A DNA stretch of 13,800 nt from Legionellaceae bacterium (GTDB lineage Bacteria; Pseudomonadota; Gammaproteobacteria; Legionellales; Legionellaceae), in the NCBI GenBank assembly GCA_947505025.1, contig CANNIJ010000037.1:1-13800 (forward strand). The letters are read 5' to 3'. The translations under genes were made by a program, and so were the position numbers. This document shows, in pieces, positions 1 through 7,348 of the stretch. Within the stretch, counting starts at the first letter, position 1, and each line of letters opens with the position of its first letter. The notes under the pieces were generated by a model, which was not told the DNA's origin, did no database searches, and was given only the letters and a program-made list of their open reading frames with translations.

Positions 1-2
1 CT

Positions 3-164
3 TTTACGAAAGGAATACAAGTAGGTCATTATATCACACAATCGCAGCTTGCGGTGTGTTGTTTAAAAAACATACTAATACACACTGGATCGTTAATAAC
101 TTTTTCATGGAATGAACCGCAAGGACCCACCACGGAGGCCATTAGCGCGTCTGCATCGAGTTAA
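3..164 (+). CDS. 3' end of an unrecognised protein (partial)
   Basis: A reading frame is open from the left edge and encodes the last 53 residues of a protein ending in TEAISASASS, with its TAA stop at 162-164. The stop overlaps the first arm of an intrinsic terminator, as expected at the end of a real gene. A second frame (2-115) is also open for 37 codons but ends without such a context, so this frame is preferred. I do not recognise the family; the fragment has no motif I can name. The start lies outside the window. Confidence 0.4.
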   Translation, partial: FTKGIQVGHYITQSQLAVCCLKNILIHTGSLITFSWNEPQGPTTEAISASASS

Positions 165-195
165 AATAAGGCTCAGTGCTTTATTTTTTTTCTTT
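163..195 (+). terminator. Intrinsic terminator after the left-edge partial gene
   Basis: A 10-bp stem (AAAATAAGGC at 163-172, GCTTTATTTT at 178-187, one G-U pair) with a 5-base loop runs into a long T tract. This is the standard layout of a Rho-independent terminator on the plus strand. It lies inside the longest possible version of the next reading frame (start at 112), which argues that the longer start is not used. Confidence 0.65.
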
Positions 196-208
196 AAGGT
201 GCTACAAT
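180..208 (+). promoter_or_regulatory. Possible promoter of the Ulp1-like protease gene
   Basis: TACAAT at 203-208 matches the -10 consensus at five of six positions. The hexamer 17 bases upstream (TTTATT at 180-185) is a poor -35. Transcription would begin near 215, between the upstream terminator and the ATG at 238, leaving a leader of about 23 bases. The weak -35 would suit a gene that needs an activator. This is inference from sequence only. Confidence 0.35.
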
Positions 209-237
209 GCGCTAAACAACTTGTCCATGGAAATAAA

Positions 238-1299
238 ATGCACTCACTGAAAGAATTGGCTAGTTCGGATATAATTAATTCAATCCTAAAGAAAGAATAT
301 ATTGGCCCAGATAAAAGAACCTTAGAGTCTAAATATGGCAGCCACCAGCAAGCCTTGCTCTATACACATACTGATCATCCGGATGTTATAATCTTCCCAC
401 CATCTTCTGATATCGATACCCAGGGCATTGAACCGATAAATGAAATGTTACTTGCAGCCAAAGGAAGTAACCTCGATGGGGTCACCAAAATGATATTTCC
501 TGTGGTGGAACAACAAAACATATTGTTTTTTGGGCCGCGCAAGCACTGGGTAACTGTATTCTTTGATATAAATACTAAAAATATTACAGTTATAGATCCA
601 CGTCCAGCGATTATTAATTGGTGGTATCCAACATCAAACATGCAAGCCTTATTTCGTAGTGCAATAACTACACATCTTAGCCTGGAATTAAACGAATTTC
701 GTGTGGTAAGCCTCAACAAGCAATTTGACAACACTAGTTGCGGGCACTGGACCTTGGCTACGATAGATCACCTTATACTGCATGGTTTATCTGATTTAGA
801 AAATATTTCATTACCCGAGGTGGATGAGAACGAGTCTGAGGTGGGGGTGGAGGTGGATGAGAACGAGTCTTTAGGTAATTCAACTACTTGGTATGAGGTT
901 AGTTCAAACCAAGCATATGACGAATATAATCAGAAAATTAAGGATGATCTACCTAACAATGACACTAATCATGAGACATTGCTGCAGCTGTTTGCGAATA
1001 ACTTCAGTAGCTATGACGAGTTTGTCCAGAACTGCATGATAGTATTACTTGCTATTTTTATCCTGTGTATTTTAGTAATAATTATAACTTGCCCGCCTGT
1101 AGCAGCAGCTCTTGGTATTGCCGGATTAGTCTGCAGTACGATTTACCTGATGGCAGTAGTCACGGCCTTTGTTGGAATGATCGGCACGTTCACACTAGCT
1201 ATGATGAGCACTGAAGATCAGGTGAATTCTAATGACTATTCTTTTTTAAACACAGAACCTTCAGCCGATGGGCTGGGCTCTTTAGTTTTTAATGGTTAG
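238..1299 (+). CDS. Ulp1/C48-like (clan CE) cysteine protease with C-terminal membrane segments, effector candidate
   Basis: A 353-residue protein. The core shows the clan CE triad: His103 in KHWVTVFFD, Asp120 in VIDPRP, and Cys168 in DNTSCGHW, with Gln162 at the oxyanion-hole position. His and Asp are 17 residues apart, as in the chlamydial ChlaDUB1 protease. Members of this clan remove SUMO, NEDD8 or ubiquitin, or acetylate host kinases. A short acidic repeat (VDENES twice) follows at about 194-211. Residues about 267-323 are strongly hydrophobic and probably form two membrane passes. The C-terminus ends LVFNG, with hydrophobic residues at -3 and -4 as in many Dot/Icm substrates. The start at 238 is chosen because a terminator (163-195) and a possible promoter (180-208) lie inside the longer frame from 112. 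The 3' end overlaps petC by 18 bases tail to tail. The bacterial substrate, host target and secretion route are unknown; function is inferred from motifs. Confidence 0.75.
   Translation: MHSLKELASSDIINSILKKEYIGPDKRTLESKYGSHQQALLYTHTDHPDVIIFPPSSDIDTQGIEPINEMLLAAKGSNLDGVTKMIFPVVEQQNILFFGPRKHWVTVFFDINTKNITVIDPRPAIINWWYPTSNMQALFRSAITTHLSLELNEFRVVSLNKQFDNTSCGHWTLATIDHLILHGLSDLENISLPEVDENESEVGVEVDENESLGNSTTWYEVSSNQAYDEYNQKIKDDLPNNDTNHETLLQLFANNFSSYDEFVQNCMIVLLAIFILCILVIIITCPPVAAALGIAGLVCSTIYLMAVVTAFVGMIGTFTLAMMSTEDQVNSNDYSFLNTEPSADGLGSLVFNG
817..870 (+). repeat. In-frame 33-bp period coding repeat
   Basis: The 21-base stretch at 817-837 is repeated exactly at 850-870, with a 12-base spacer that is itself a degenerate copy of the GAGGTG start. 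The period of 33 bases is 11 codons, so copy number changes keep the frame. It encodes two copies of EVDENES in an acidic linker after the catalytic domain of the protease. Confidence 0.85.
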
Positions 1300-1851
1300 T
1301 AACCATATCAGGCACACACATAATAATAAAAATACTAACACTCCAGCGCCGGTCATATAACTCAGACCTCGCTCTGGTTTGGCGGTATAATCTAGAAATG
1401 CTAATAAATCCTGGATTACCTTTTGTTTCTCAGCATGACTAGTACCGTAGAATACATCCGGCATCACAACATCGGGTATGATGTAATTATTTACACCAAA
1501 TGGCCGATGTTTATCTGGGTAAAAGCCATTTAAATACTTGAACAACCATGCTTGGCCTTTTTCAGCTGATACCAATGATAAATCACGCGGCACACGCCCA
1601 AACCAGCTTAAAGCTTGTTCTGTGGATAATGACGATAATATCGGATCATATGCGCGCGATTTTATGCCTAAATCATTACTTAAATTAACCCAGCGCACAT
1701 AACGCAAACTATGGCAACCGGAGCAATGTAACATAAATACATCGGCTCCACGCCGCACTTGTGTCCTATTATAAACCACATTACTGTGCGCACCGGTACT
1801 TAATATCCAACCAAGAAAAAAAATAGCGCTGATTATTCTTGAGCATTGCAT
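1282..1851 (-). CDS. petC: Cytochrome c1 of the bc1 complex
   Basis: Cytochrome c1 carries electrons from the Rieske centre to soluble cytochrome c in respiratory complex III. The 189-residue product has an N-terminal signal-like helix (about 1-22), the heme c site CSGCH at 43-47, a WFGRVPRDLS segment at about 83-92, and Met130 in VVMPDVF as the expected axial heme ligand. A C-terminal membrane anchor spans about 166-186. Bacterial c1 proteins are usually about 230-260 residues, so this is a compact version, shortened mainly between the heme site and the WFG segment and before the anchor. The start codon shares one base with the petB stop (TGATG), so translation is probably coupled. It is the last gene of the rplM-rpsI-petABC run, and its end overlaps the convergent protease gene; I see no clear terminator. 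Confidence 0.93.
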   Translation of the reverse strand: MQCSRIISAIFFLGWILSTGAHSNVVYNRTQVRRGADVFMLHCSGCHSLRYVRWVNLSNDLGIKSRAYDPILSSLSTEQALSWFGRVPRDLSLVSAEKGQAWLFKYLNGFYPDKHRPFGVNNYIIPDVVMPDVFYGTSHAEKQKVIQDLLAFLDYTAKPERGLSYMTGAGVLVFLLLCVCLIWLLTIKN

Positions 1852-3065
1852 CAGATCTGAATCCTATTGGGTATAGATCGATGTGACTCATACTTAGTGT
1901 AAACCGGCATTGTTAAAAAGTAGGCAAAATAGAGCAGGGTAAAACCTCGCGCCAAAATTATTCTCATGCCTGTAGGCTCAATCAGGCCCAGCACTCCCAG
2001 ACATACAAAACTTAACACAAAAACAACCAGAGCCGCACGTGACAATCGGCCCTTATAACGCATTGAACGCACCGGACTTCGATCTAACCACGGCAGAAAA
2101 AACAAAATTATAACGCCTGCACTGGTAACCAAAATGCCTGCGCCCTGATGTGGAATACAACGTAGCATGCTGTAAAATGGAGTCAAATACCAAACTGGAT
2201 GGATGCCATCAGGGGTTAACAACGGGTTCGCCGGTACCAGGTTGGTTGGCTCTAAAAAATAACCAGCCATATCAGGGGAAAAGAACACAACCGCAAAGAA
2301 GACTAGTAAAAAAATCAATATTGCTCGCACATCTTTTTTGACGTAAAAAGGATAAAAAGGCACAGTATCTTGCTCATATGCAGCCACGTCATCTTTAGCT
2401 GGCAGATCAATCCCTTGAGGATTATTGGATCCAACATGATGTAGAGCAACCACATGTAAAAAGATAATCAACAGTAATAACAAAGGAATACCGATAACAT
2501 GCCACGCGAAAAAACGTTGCAACAAAACTGTGCCAACGGTATGACTACCTCGAACCAAACCCAGAAGCAGATCGCCGACTACCGGCACAGCACCTATAAA
2601 GGAGGTAAACACTTGCGCCCCCCAATAAGATAGTTGACCAAAAGGTAGTAAATAACCAAAGAATGCTTGCGCCATTGATAAAAACCACAGCACCACACCT
2701 AAGATCCATACCAACTCGCGTGGTTTTTGATATGAGCCATACAAGATGCCACGAAATATATGTACATAGAGCACAATAAAAAAGGCCGATGCGCCTGTTG
2801 CATGCAAGTAACGTAATAACCAGCCCCAGGACACATCACGCATAATGCTTTGAATCGAATCAAAAGCACCGGCAGCAGTCGGTGTGTAAAACATGGTTAA
2901 CCACAGACCGGTAATCCCTTGGTTAAATAAAGCCACCAAGGCCAAAATCCCAAAACAATACATAAAGTTTAGATTTTTAGGTACAAAATACTGCGAGAAA
3001 TAACGCTGAAATGTTTGCCGTACAGGAAACCTGGCGTCTAACCAATTTAAAAAGCCACTGCTCAT
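1851..3065 (-). CDS. petB: Cytochrome b of the bc1 complex
   Basis: The 404-residue membrane core of complex III oxidises ubiquinol at the Qo site and reduces quinone at the Qi site. The four heme-ligand histidines are visible as His88 and His102 (14 apart) and His189 and His204 (15 apart). About eight hydrophobic helices are present. The Qo motif reads PVWY at 290-293 instead of the mitochondrial PEWY; from memory this variant is common in beta- and gammaproteobacteria. The gene starts inside the end of petA (ATGA overlap, 3062-3065) and ends in the petC start, which indicates tight translational coupling of petABC. The length is normal for a bacterial cytochrome b. Confidence 0.97.
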   Translation of the reverse strand: MSSGFLNWLDARFPVRQTFQRYFSQYFVPKNLNFMYCFGILALVALFNQGITGLWLTMFYTPTAAGAFDSIQSIMRDVSWGWLLRYLHATGASAFFIVLYVHIFRGILYGSYQKPRELVWILGVVLWFLSMAQAFFGYLLPFGQLSYWGAQVFTSFIGAVPVVGDLLLGLVRGSHTVGTVLLQRFFAWHVIGIPLLLLLIIFLHVVALHHVGSNNPQGIDLPAKDDVAAYEQDTVPFYPFYVKKDVRAILIFLLVFFAVVFFSPDMAGYFLEPTNLVPANPLLTPDGIHPVWYLTPFYSMLRCIPHQGAGILVTSAGVIILFFLPWLDRSPVRSMRYKGRLSRAALVVFVLSFVCLGVLGLIEPTGMRIILARGFTLLYFAYFLTMPVYTKYESHRSIPNRIQI

Positions 3066-3667
3066 GCAGACTCACCGATAATAATTTCATGATCACTGAT
3101 AAAACGATACGGCGGCACACGCATATTTAATGGCGCCGGCACATTTTTAAACACGCGCCCGGCAAGATCGAAACGTGAACCATGACACGGACACACCCAT
3201 CCACCGGGCCAATCAGTCTGAACTACTGCTGGCTCAAAACGTGGCGAACAACCCAGATGTGTGCACAAACCTACCAAAACAATGTACTCAGGATCCAGCG
3301 AACGCCAGTCATTTTGGGCATAATCTGGTTGTTGCAATGCATGGGAATCAGGATCACGTAATTGTGCACGATTTGCGTGTAAACTTTCTTGCATCTCAAG
3401 GGTTCGGCGTACGATCAAAACTGGTTGATCTTGCCATGCCACGATTATTTGCTGTCCTGGAGTTAAATCTTTTAGATCAACCTTAACCGGTTGTATTTCA
3501 GATATAGTACTGGCATTTGGCTGCAACGACGATAAAAAAGGTGTCAATGCACAAGCTGCACCTACACAAGCCAACAGCTTGGTAGATTTTTTTAAAAAAC
3601 AACGACGGGCCCCGTCTACATTATCAACAGGGCCAGAGTCTTTAGCGTTTGGAGTACTGTGTAGCAC
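3062..3667 (-). CDS. petA: Rieske iron-sulfur subunit of the bc1 complex
   Basis: The Rieske protein carries the 2Fe-2S cluster that takes the first electron from ubiquinol. Both cluster motifs are present near the C-terminus: CTHLGC and CPCHGS, giving two Cys and two His ligands plus the disulfide cysteines. The N-terminus has a twin-arginine signature (RRCFLKK) followed by a hydrophobic stretch, the usual Tat signal anchor of bacterial Rieske proteins. No ATG is available before the conserved part. The frame is open up to 3718, but its 5' portion lies in rpsI. I chose the GTG at 3665-3667, which gives 201 residues and a 26-base overlap with rpsI; a GTG at 3716-3718 (218 residues) is the longer option. 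Initiation is probably by translational coupling to rpsI. The exact start is uncertain; the identity is not. Confidence 0.93.
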   Translation of the reverse strand: MLHSTPNAKDSGPVDNVDGARRCFLKKSTKLLACVGAACALTPFLSSLQPNASTISEIQPVKVDLKDLTPGQQIIVAWQDQPVLIVRRTLEMQESLHANRAQLRDPDSHALQQPDYAQNDWRSLDPEYIVLVGLCTHLGCSPRFEPAVVQTDWPGGWVCPCHGSRFDLAGRVFKNVPAPLNMRVPPYRFISDHEIIIGESA

Positions 3668-4082
3668 GACGTGCTTTATGTAAACCAACTTTTTTACGCT
3701 CAACACAACGTGAGTCACGTGTTAATAGCGCACGTGCACGTAATTTCTTACGGAAAGAATCTTCACGTGGCTCTGCACCCTCAACAGCATCTTTTTCGTC
3801 AAACGCAACCAATGCACGAGCAATACCCAGGCGAATCGCACCAGCCTGACCAGTACTACCACCACCGACAACTGTAGCATAGATGTCAAATTTATTTAAC
3901 ATGTCTACAGCTTCCAACGGTTGCCGAATAACCATGGATGAAGTTTCACGACCGAAATAATCCGCTAAGGCGCGTTGATTAACGATTATGTTGCCTTTTC
4001 CTGGTCGTAAAAACACTCTGGCTGTTGAGCTTTTTCTACGCCCAGTACCATAATACTGCGTGATTGGTTTTGTTACCGCCAT
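3642..4082 (-). CDS. rpsI: 30S ribosomal protein S9
   Basis: S9 binds 16S rRNA in the head of the small subunit, and its C-terminal tail reaches the P-site tRNA. The protein shows the family signatures YYGTGRRKSS near the start, GQAGAIRLGIARAL in the middle, and the basic end VERKKVGLHKARRATQYSKR. At 146 residues it is longer than the 130 of E. coli. The extra length is about 4 residues at the N-terminus and about 12 residues of acidic character around DAVEGAEPREDS, just before the conserved TRDSR. It follows rplM by 5 bases, and its 3' end overlaps the petA start. Confidence 0.97.
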   Translation of the reverse strand: MAVTKPITQYYGTGRRKSSTARVFLRPGKGNIIVNQRALADYFGRETSSMVIRQPLEAVDMLNKFDIYATVVGGGSTGQAGAIRLGIARALVAFDEKDAVEGAEPREDSFRKKLRARALLTRDSRCVERKKVGLHKARRATQYSKR

Positions 4083-4087
4083 AATAA

Positions 4088-4522
4088 TTAGCCCTTAATC
4101 TCAAGTTGCTTGGGTTGTTGTGCTGCATGAGGATGATCTGTACCTACATAGATCTTTAACTTACGATACATCTCTCGGCCCAAAGTGTTTTTAGGAAGCA
4201 TACCTTTCACCGCACGCTCTAAAATACGCACCGGATGCTTTTCCTGCAATTTATCAAAAGATATTGATTTAATCCCACCTGGAAAGCCTGAATGGTGATA
4301 ATAAATCTTTTCTTGAAACTTTTGACCTGTAACTTTAAGTTTCTCTACATTTGTTACTACAATATAATCTCCCGTATCGACATGCGGAGTATATTCTGCT
4401 TTATGTTTGCCACGCAAGCGACGTGCGATCTCTGTAGATAGACGACCAAGAATAGCGTCAGTTGCGTCAATTACAAACCAATCTCGTTTCACTTCGTGCG
4501 CCTTGGCGCTAAATGTTTTCAT
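4088..4522 (-). CDS. rplM: 50S ribosomal protein L13
   Basis: L13 is an early-assembling 23S rRNA binding protein. The 144 residues cover the family from KTFSAKAHEVKRDWFVIDA through RGKHKAEYTPHVDTGDYIVV to a basic C-terminus with YVGTDHPHAAQQP. The length matches E. coli (142). The ATG at 4520-4522 is preceded by GGAG with 8 bases of spacing. It is the first gene of the rplM-rpsI-petABC run and has a good promoter about 36 bases upstream of the start. Confidence 0.98.
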   Translation of the reverse strand: MKTFSAKAHEVKRDWFVIDATDAILGRLSTEIARRLRGKHKAEYTPHVDTGDYIVVTNVEKLKVTGQKFQEKIYYHHSGFPGGIKSISFDKLQEKHPVRILERAVKGMLPKNTLGREMYRKLKIYVGTDHPHAAQQPKQLEIKG

Positions 4523-4564
4523 TAAACAAACTCCATACCACCCTAATATCTTATTGAGCGGGCA

Positions 4565-4593
4565 ATGTTAACTAAAATCAAAGCAATTGACAA
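4565..4593 (-). promoter_or_regulatory. Sigma-70 type promoter of rplM-rpsI-petABC
   Basis: On the minus strand TTGTCA (4588-4593, five of six matches to the -35 consensus) is followed after exactly 17 bases by TAACAT (4565-4570, four of six matches to -10). Transcription would start near 4558, giving a leader of about 36 bases before the rplM ATG. It lies in the 103-base gap between ihfA and rplM. Ribosomal protein and bc1 genes may share this promoter. Confidence 0.7.
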
Positions 4594-4625
4594 GAGGATC
4601 GGTTATATTTCTGCCGGATCCCGAA

Positions 4626-4925
4626 CTATTCTGCCAATAACCTTGCTTGCATTTTCATTTTCAACGTCATACCTGGCTTAAATGTAACCACACGACGCGC
4701 TACAACTGCAACACTTTCACCGGTTTTAGGGTTACGTCCGGGGCGCTGAACTTTATCACGTAAAATAAAATTACCAAAACCTGAAAGCTTTACATTTTGT
4801 CCTTGTTCCAGCATCACACGCAACTCTTCAAAAAATATATCCACCATGCGCCGCGCATCTGGCTTGGATAAATTAAAACGTTCACATAAAGACTCTGCCA
4901 TCATGGCTTTACTCAGAGCACTCAT
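4626..4925 (-). CDS. ihfA: Integration host factor subunit alpha
   Basis: IHF alpha pairs with IHF beta to bend DNA sharply at specific sites and affects transcription, replication and recombination. The 99-residue protein matches the family length. It has the HU/IHF core VKLSGFGNF at 45-53 and the arm motif GRNPKTGE at 63-70, where Pro66 is the DNA-intercalating residue. The order pheS-pheT-ihfA is as in E. coli and supports alpha rather than beta. A strong ribosome binding site (GGAGGA) precedes the ATG at 4923-4925. It probably shares the pheST transcript. Confidence 0.95.
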   Translation of the reverse strand: MSALSKAMMAESLCERFNLSKPDARRMVDIFFEELRVMLEQGQNVKLSGFGNFILRDKVQRPGRNPKTGESVAVVARRVVTFKPGMTLKMKMQARLLAE

Positions 4926-4945
4926 GCTTTCCTCCTCCGTATATG

Positions 4946-4970
4946 CACTTCGATCACTCAGTACGAAGTG
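4946..4970 (-). other. Hairpin spanning the pheT stop and ihfA leader
   Basis: Perfect 7-bp arms CACTTCG and CGAAGTG (4946-4952 and 4964-4970) enclose 11 bases containing the pheT stop. No T tract follows, so it is not an intrinsic terminator. It could affect mRNA processing or stability between pheT and ihfA. The role is unknown. Confidence 0.35.
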
Positions 4971-7338
4971 TTATTGAAAAAGCCTGTCCTAGGGCATGAA
5001 GTATACCATCAATCATGGTATTAATCTCCACATCCTGCAATGTACGCTCATCATGCTGTAAAGTTAACGCAATAGCGACACTTTTCTGTCCTGGAGATAT
5101 CGAGCCCCCCAAATACACATCAAAAACATCAAAAGATTTTAAAAATTTCGCCGGTACCGATCCACGAACCACCTGTTCTATTTGTGCAGAACTGACTGAA
5201 ACATCAACCACCAAGGATAAGTCACGACGTGTCTGAGGATATTTAGAAATTTTTTGATAGGTTGGCCCTGGAGCTCCAACCAAAGGCTGCAATTGAATCT
5301 CAAACAACATAACTTCTGCGCGCGCATCCACAGCATCCGTTAATCGCGGATGCAATACACCCAGCCAACCAATTGGTTTTTCATTCAAGACAACGCGTGC
5401 TGTCTTGCCTGGATGTAAAGCTGGATGAACCGCTGGTTCAAAATGCACCCCCGACAATCGTAAAGACGCAAAAATAGCCTGTAGATCACCCTTTAGATCA
5501 AAAAAATCAAAACAATGATCGACTTCACCCCAATGCAACAGTCCTTTAGATCCGGTGATCAAACCAGCGCAACATGCATGCTCTAGAACCCCATCCAGGG
5601 ACACCTCAAAAATCACGCCAGTTTCAAATAATTTCAGCATGGTTTGTTGTCTGTGTAAATTATGCACCATGGACGCGAGTAATCCAGGCCATAATCCAGC
5701 ACGCATTGTCGATAATTCTTCAGACAATGGATTTAATAGGTCCATTGTAGAAATATCAGGATAAATCGCCGCCTGTAAACCTGGATCCACAAAACTATAA
5801 CTCATGGTCTCTTGATAGCCGCGCATACATAATGCATTTTGCAGCTCCACAGTCAGTGCATCCAAATAATTAATTGGGGCAGCTTGAATTACACCCTGCA
5901 TGGCTTTTTCTTCAATCTTGTCATAACCATATAAACGTAATATTTCCTCAACCAAATCAACTGCCAGAGAAATATCAAATCGATATGCAGGAATTGTCAC
6001 CATCCAATTGTGGTTATCCTTTTGAACCGGCATGTTTAGCGACTCAAGCATGTGCTGCATAGACGTTTCAGGTAACTGCATACCAGAAACACGCGCAAAA
6101 CAATCTGGGGAAAAACTAACAATCCGCTGAGCTGGCAGATACTGTGAATCTTGCAGGCTAACCACAGGACCAGGCACGCCACCAACAACCGAAATCAATA
6201 AAGCAGTTGCACGCTCTAATGCGTCATGCTGCAAGGTTGGATCAACTCCACGCTCAAAACGTTGCGAGGCATCCGTCCCCAAACTACAGTGACGCGCCAT
6301 AGCCGCTATAATCTTTGGAGTAAAAAAAGCACTTTCAATCAATATATCAGTTGTCATAGCCTGAACTGCACTGCCCGATCCACCCATCAAGCCCGCTAAA
6401 GCCAAGACCTGAGTTTGATCTGCTATCACCAACATCTTAGGATCACAGATAATTTCTTTACCATCTAACAAAATTATGGATTCATTTTCACGACCATATC
6501 GTACTTGAATCGAACCCGCTATAGTTGTTAAATCAAATGCATGTAATGGCTGACCAACCTCTAACATCACGTAATTCATCACATCCACTACTGGATGAAT
6601 CAGTCTTAAACCACTGCGGCGCAAACGCTCTTGCATCCACAGCGGAGTGATGGCATGTATATCAATGCCTGTTAATACGCGAGTACAATACTGCGGACAA
6701 GCCGCTGGTTCAACTATCTTAATCTCTGGGATAATAGTGCTTAAAGCCAGTACTGGTTCACATACAAACACAGGAGAATTGAGATCATTTAATGCTGCAA
6801 CTTCACGTGCCAGACCCAAAACACTTAAACAATCCGCTCGGTTGGGTGTTAAGTCTATATCAAAAATCAGATCATCTAACTCTAGAAATGCACGTAAATT
6901 CATGCCGACTGGTGCATTATCCGGCAATTCTAAGATGCCTTCAGAATTATCCTCTAAACCCAGCTCAGCTGCCGAACACAACATGCCTGAGGATGCCTGA
7001 CCACGTACCAAGGAAGATTTAATATAAATGTCACCGGGTAACACCGATCCCGGTAATGCCATGGCAACATACAAACCTGCGCGAACATTTTTTGCGCCAC
7101 AGACCACTTGAACATGCGATTCAGATCCAGTATTGATCATACATACGGTTAGTTTATCTGCATCAGGGTGCGGTTGAGTTTTTACCACATAAGCTACAAT
7201 TACATCCGAGAAATCACCTGAGGCTGCATGTAACCCATCTACCTCTAGCCCTGCCATAGTCAACTGATCGGCTATTTGTTGGGCAGTTAATGACGCCGGA
7301 TTAATCCACTCGCGTAACCACGCTTCACTTACTTTCAT
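4954..7338 (-). CDS. pheT: Phenylalanyl-tRNA synthetase beta subunit
   Basis: The beta chain of the (alpha-beta)2 enzyme that charges tRNA-Phe, carrying tRNA-binding and editing modules. The 794 residues match the E. coli length of 795. In order: an N-terminal part beginning MKVSEAWLREWINP, an EMAP-like tRNA-binding domain at about 40-148, the B3/B4 editing region in the middle with GQPLHAFDL at about 264-272, a B5 domain, the catalytic-like core (PLSEELSTMRAGLWPGLL), and a C-terminal ferredoxin-fold anticodon-binding domain from about 700 (YPQTRRDLSLVV) to the end. It starts 10 bases after pheS with an AAGGT ribosome binding site. No key part appears to be missing. Confidence 0.98.
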   Translation of the reverse strand: MKVSEAWLREWINPASLTAQQIADQLTMAGLEVDGLHAASGDFSDVIVAYVVKTQPHPDADKLTVCMINTGSESHVQVVCGAKNVRAGLYVAMALPGSVLPGDIYIKSSLVRGQASSGMLCSAAELGLEDNSEGILELPDNAPVGMNLRAFLELDDLIFDIDLTPNRADCLSVLGLAREVAALNDLNSPVFVCEPVLALSTIIPEIKIVEPAACPQYCTRVLTGIDIHAITPLWMQERLRRSGLRLIHPVVDVMNYVMLEVGQPLHAFDLTTIAGSIQVRYGRENESIILLDGKEIICDPKMLVIADQTQVLALAGLMGGSGSAVQAMTTDILIESAFFTPKIIAAMARHCSLGTDASQRFERGVDPTLQHDALERATALLISVVGGVPGPVVSLQDSQYLPAQRIVSFSPDCFARVSGMQLPETSMQHMLESLNMPVQKDNHNWMVTIPAYRFDISLAVDLVEEILRLYGYDKIEEKAMQGVIQAAPINYLDALTVELQNALCMRGYQETMSYSFVDPGLQAAIYPDISTMDLLNPLSEELSTMRAGLWPGLLASMVHNLHRQQTMLKLFETGVIFEVSLDGVLEHACCAGLITGSKGLLHWGEVDHCFDFFDLKGDLQAIFASLRLSGVHFEPAVHPALHPGKTARVVLNEKPIGWLGVLHPRLTDAVDARAEVMLFEIQLQPLVGAPGPTYQKISKYPQTRRDLSLVVDVSVSSAQIEQVVRGSVPAKFLKSFDVFDVYLGGSISPGQKSVAIALTLQHDERTLQDVEINTMIDGILHALGQAFSITLRTE

Positions 7339-7348
7339 TTCATGACCT

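Noticed and set aside
112..237. N-terminal extension of the protease gene from the ATG at 112
   Set aside because: It runs through the tail of the upstream frame and an intrinsic terminator, and the ATG has no spaced ribosome binding site.
375..734. Minus-strand frame of 119 codons opposite the protease gene
   Set aside because: It lies antisense to the catalytic core with no ribosome binding site or recognised domain; a shadow frame.
1262..1290. Terminator-like hairpin CAGCC-GATG-GGCTG with a later T run at the end of the protease gene
   Set aside because: About ten bases separate the stem from the T run, and it lies before the stop codon, so termination there is unlikely.
1292..1306. 15-bp palindrome ATGGTTA-G-TAACCAT at the protease stop
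   Set aside because: Short, within overlapping coding ends and without other signals; probably chance.
5015..7022. Several plus-strand frames of 60-117 codons opposite pheT
   Set aside because: All are antisense shadows of a well-conserved synthetase gene.
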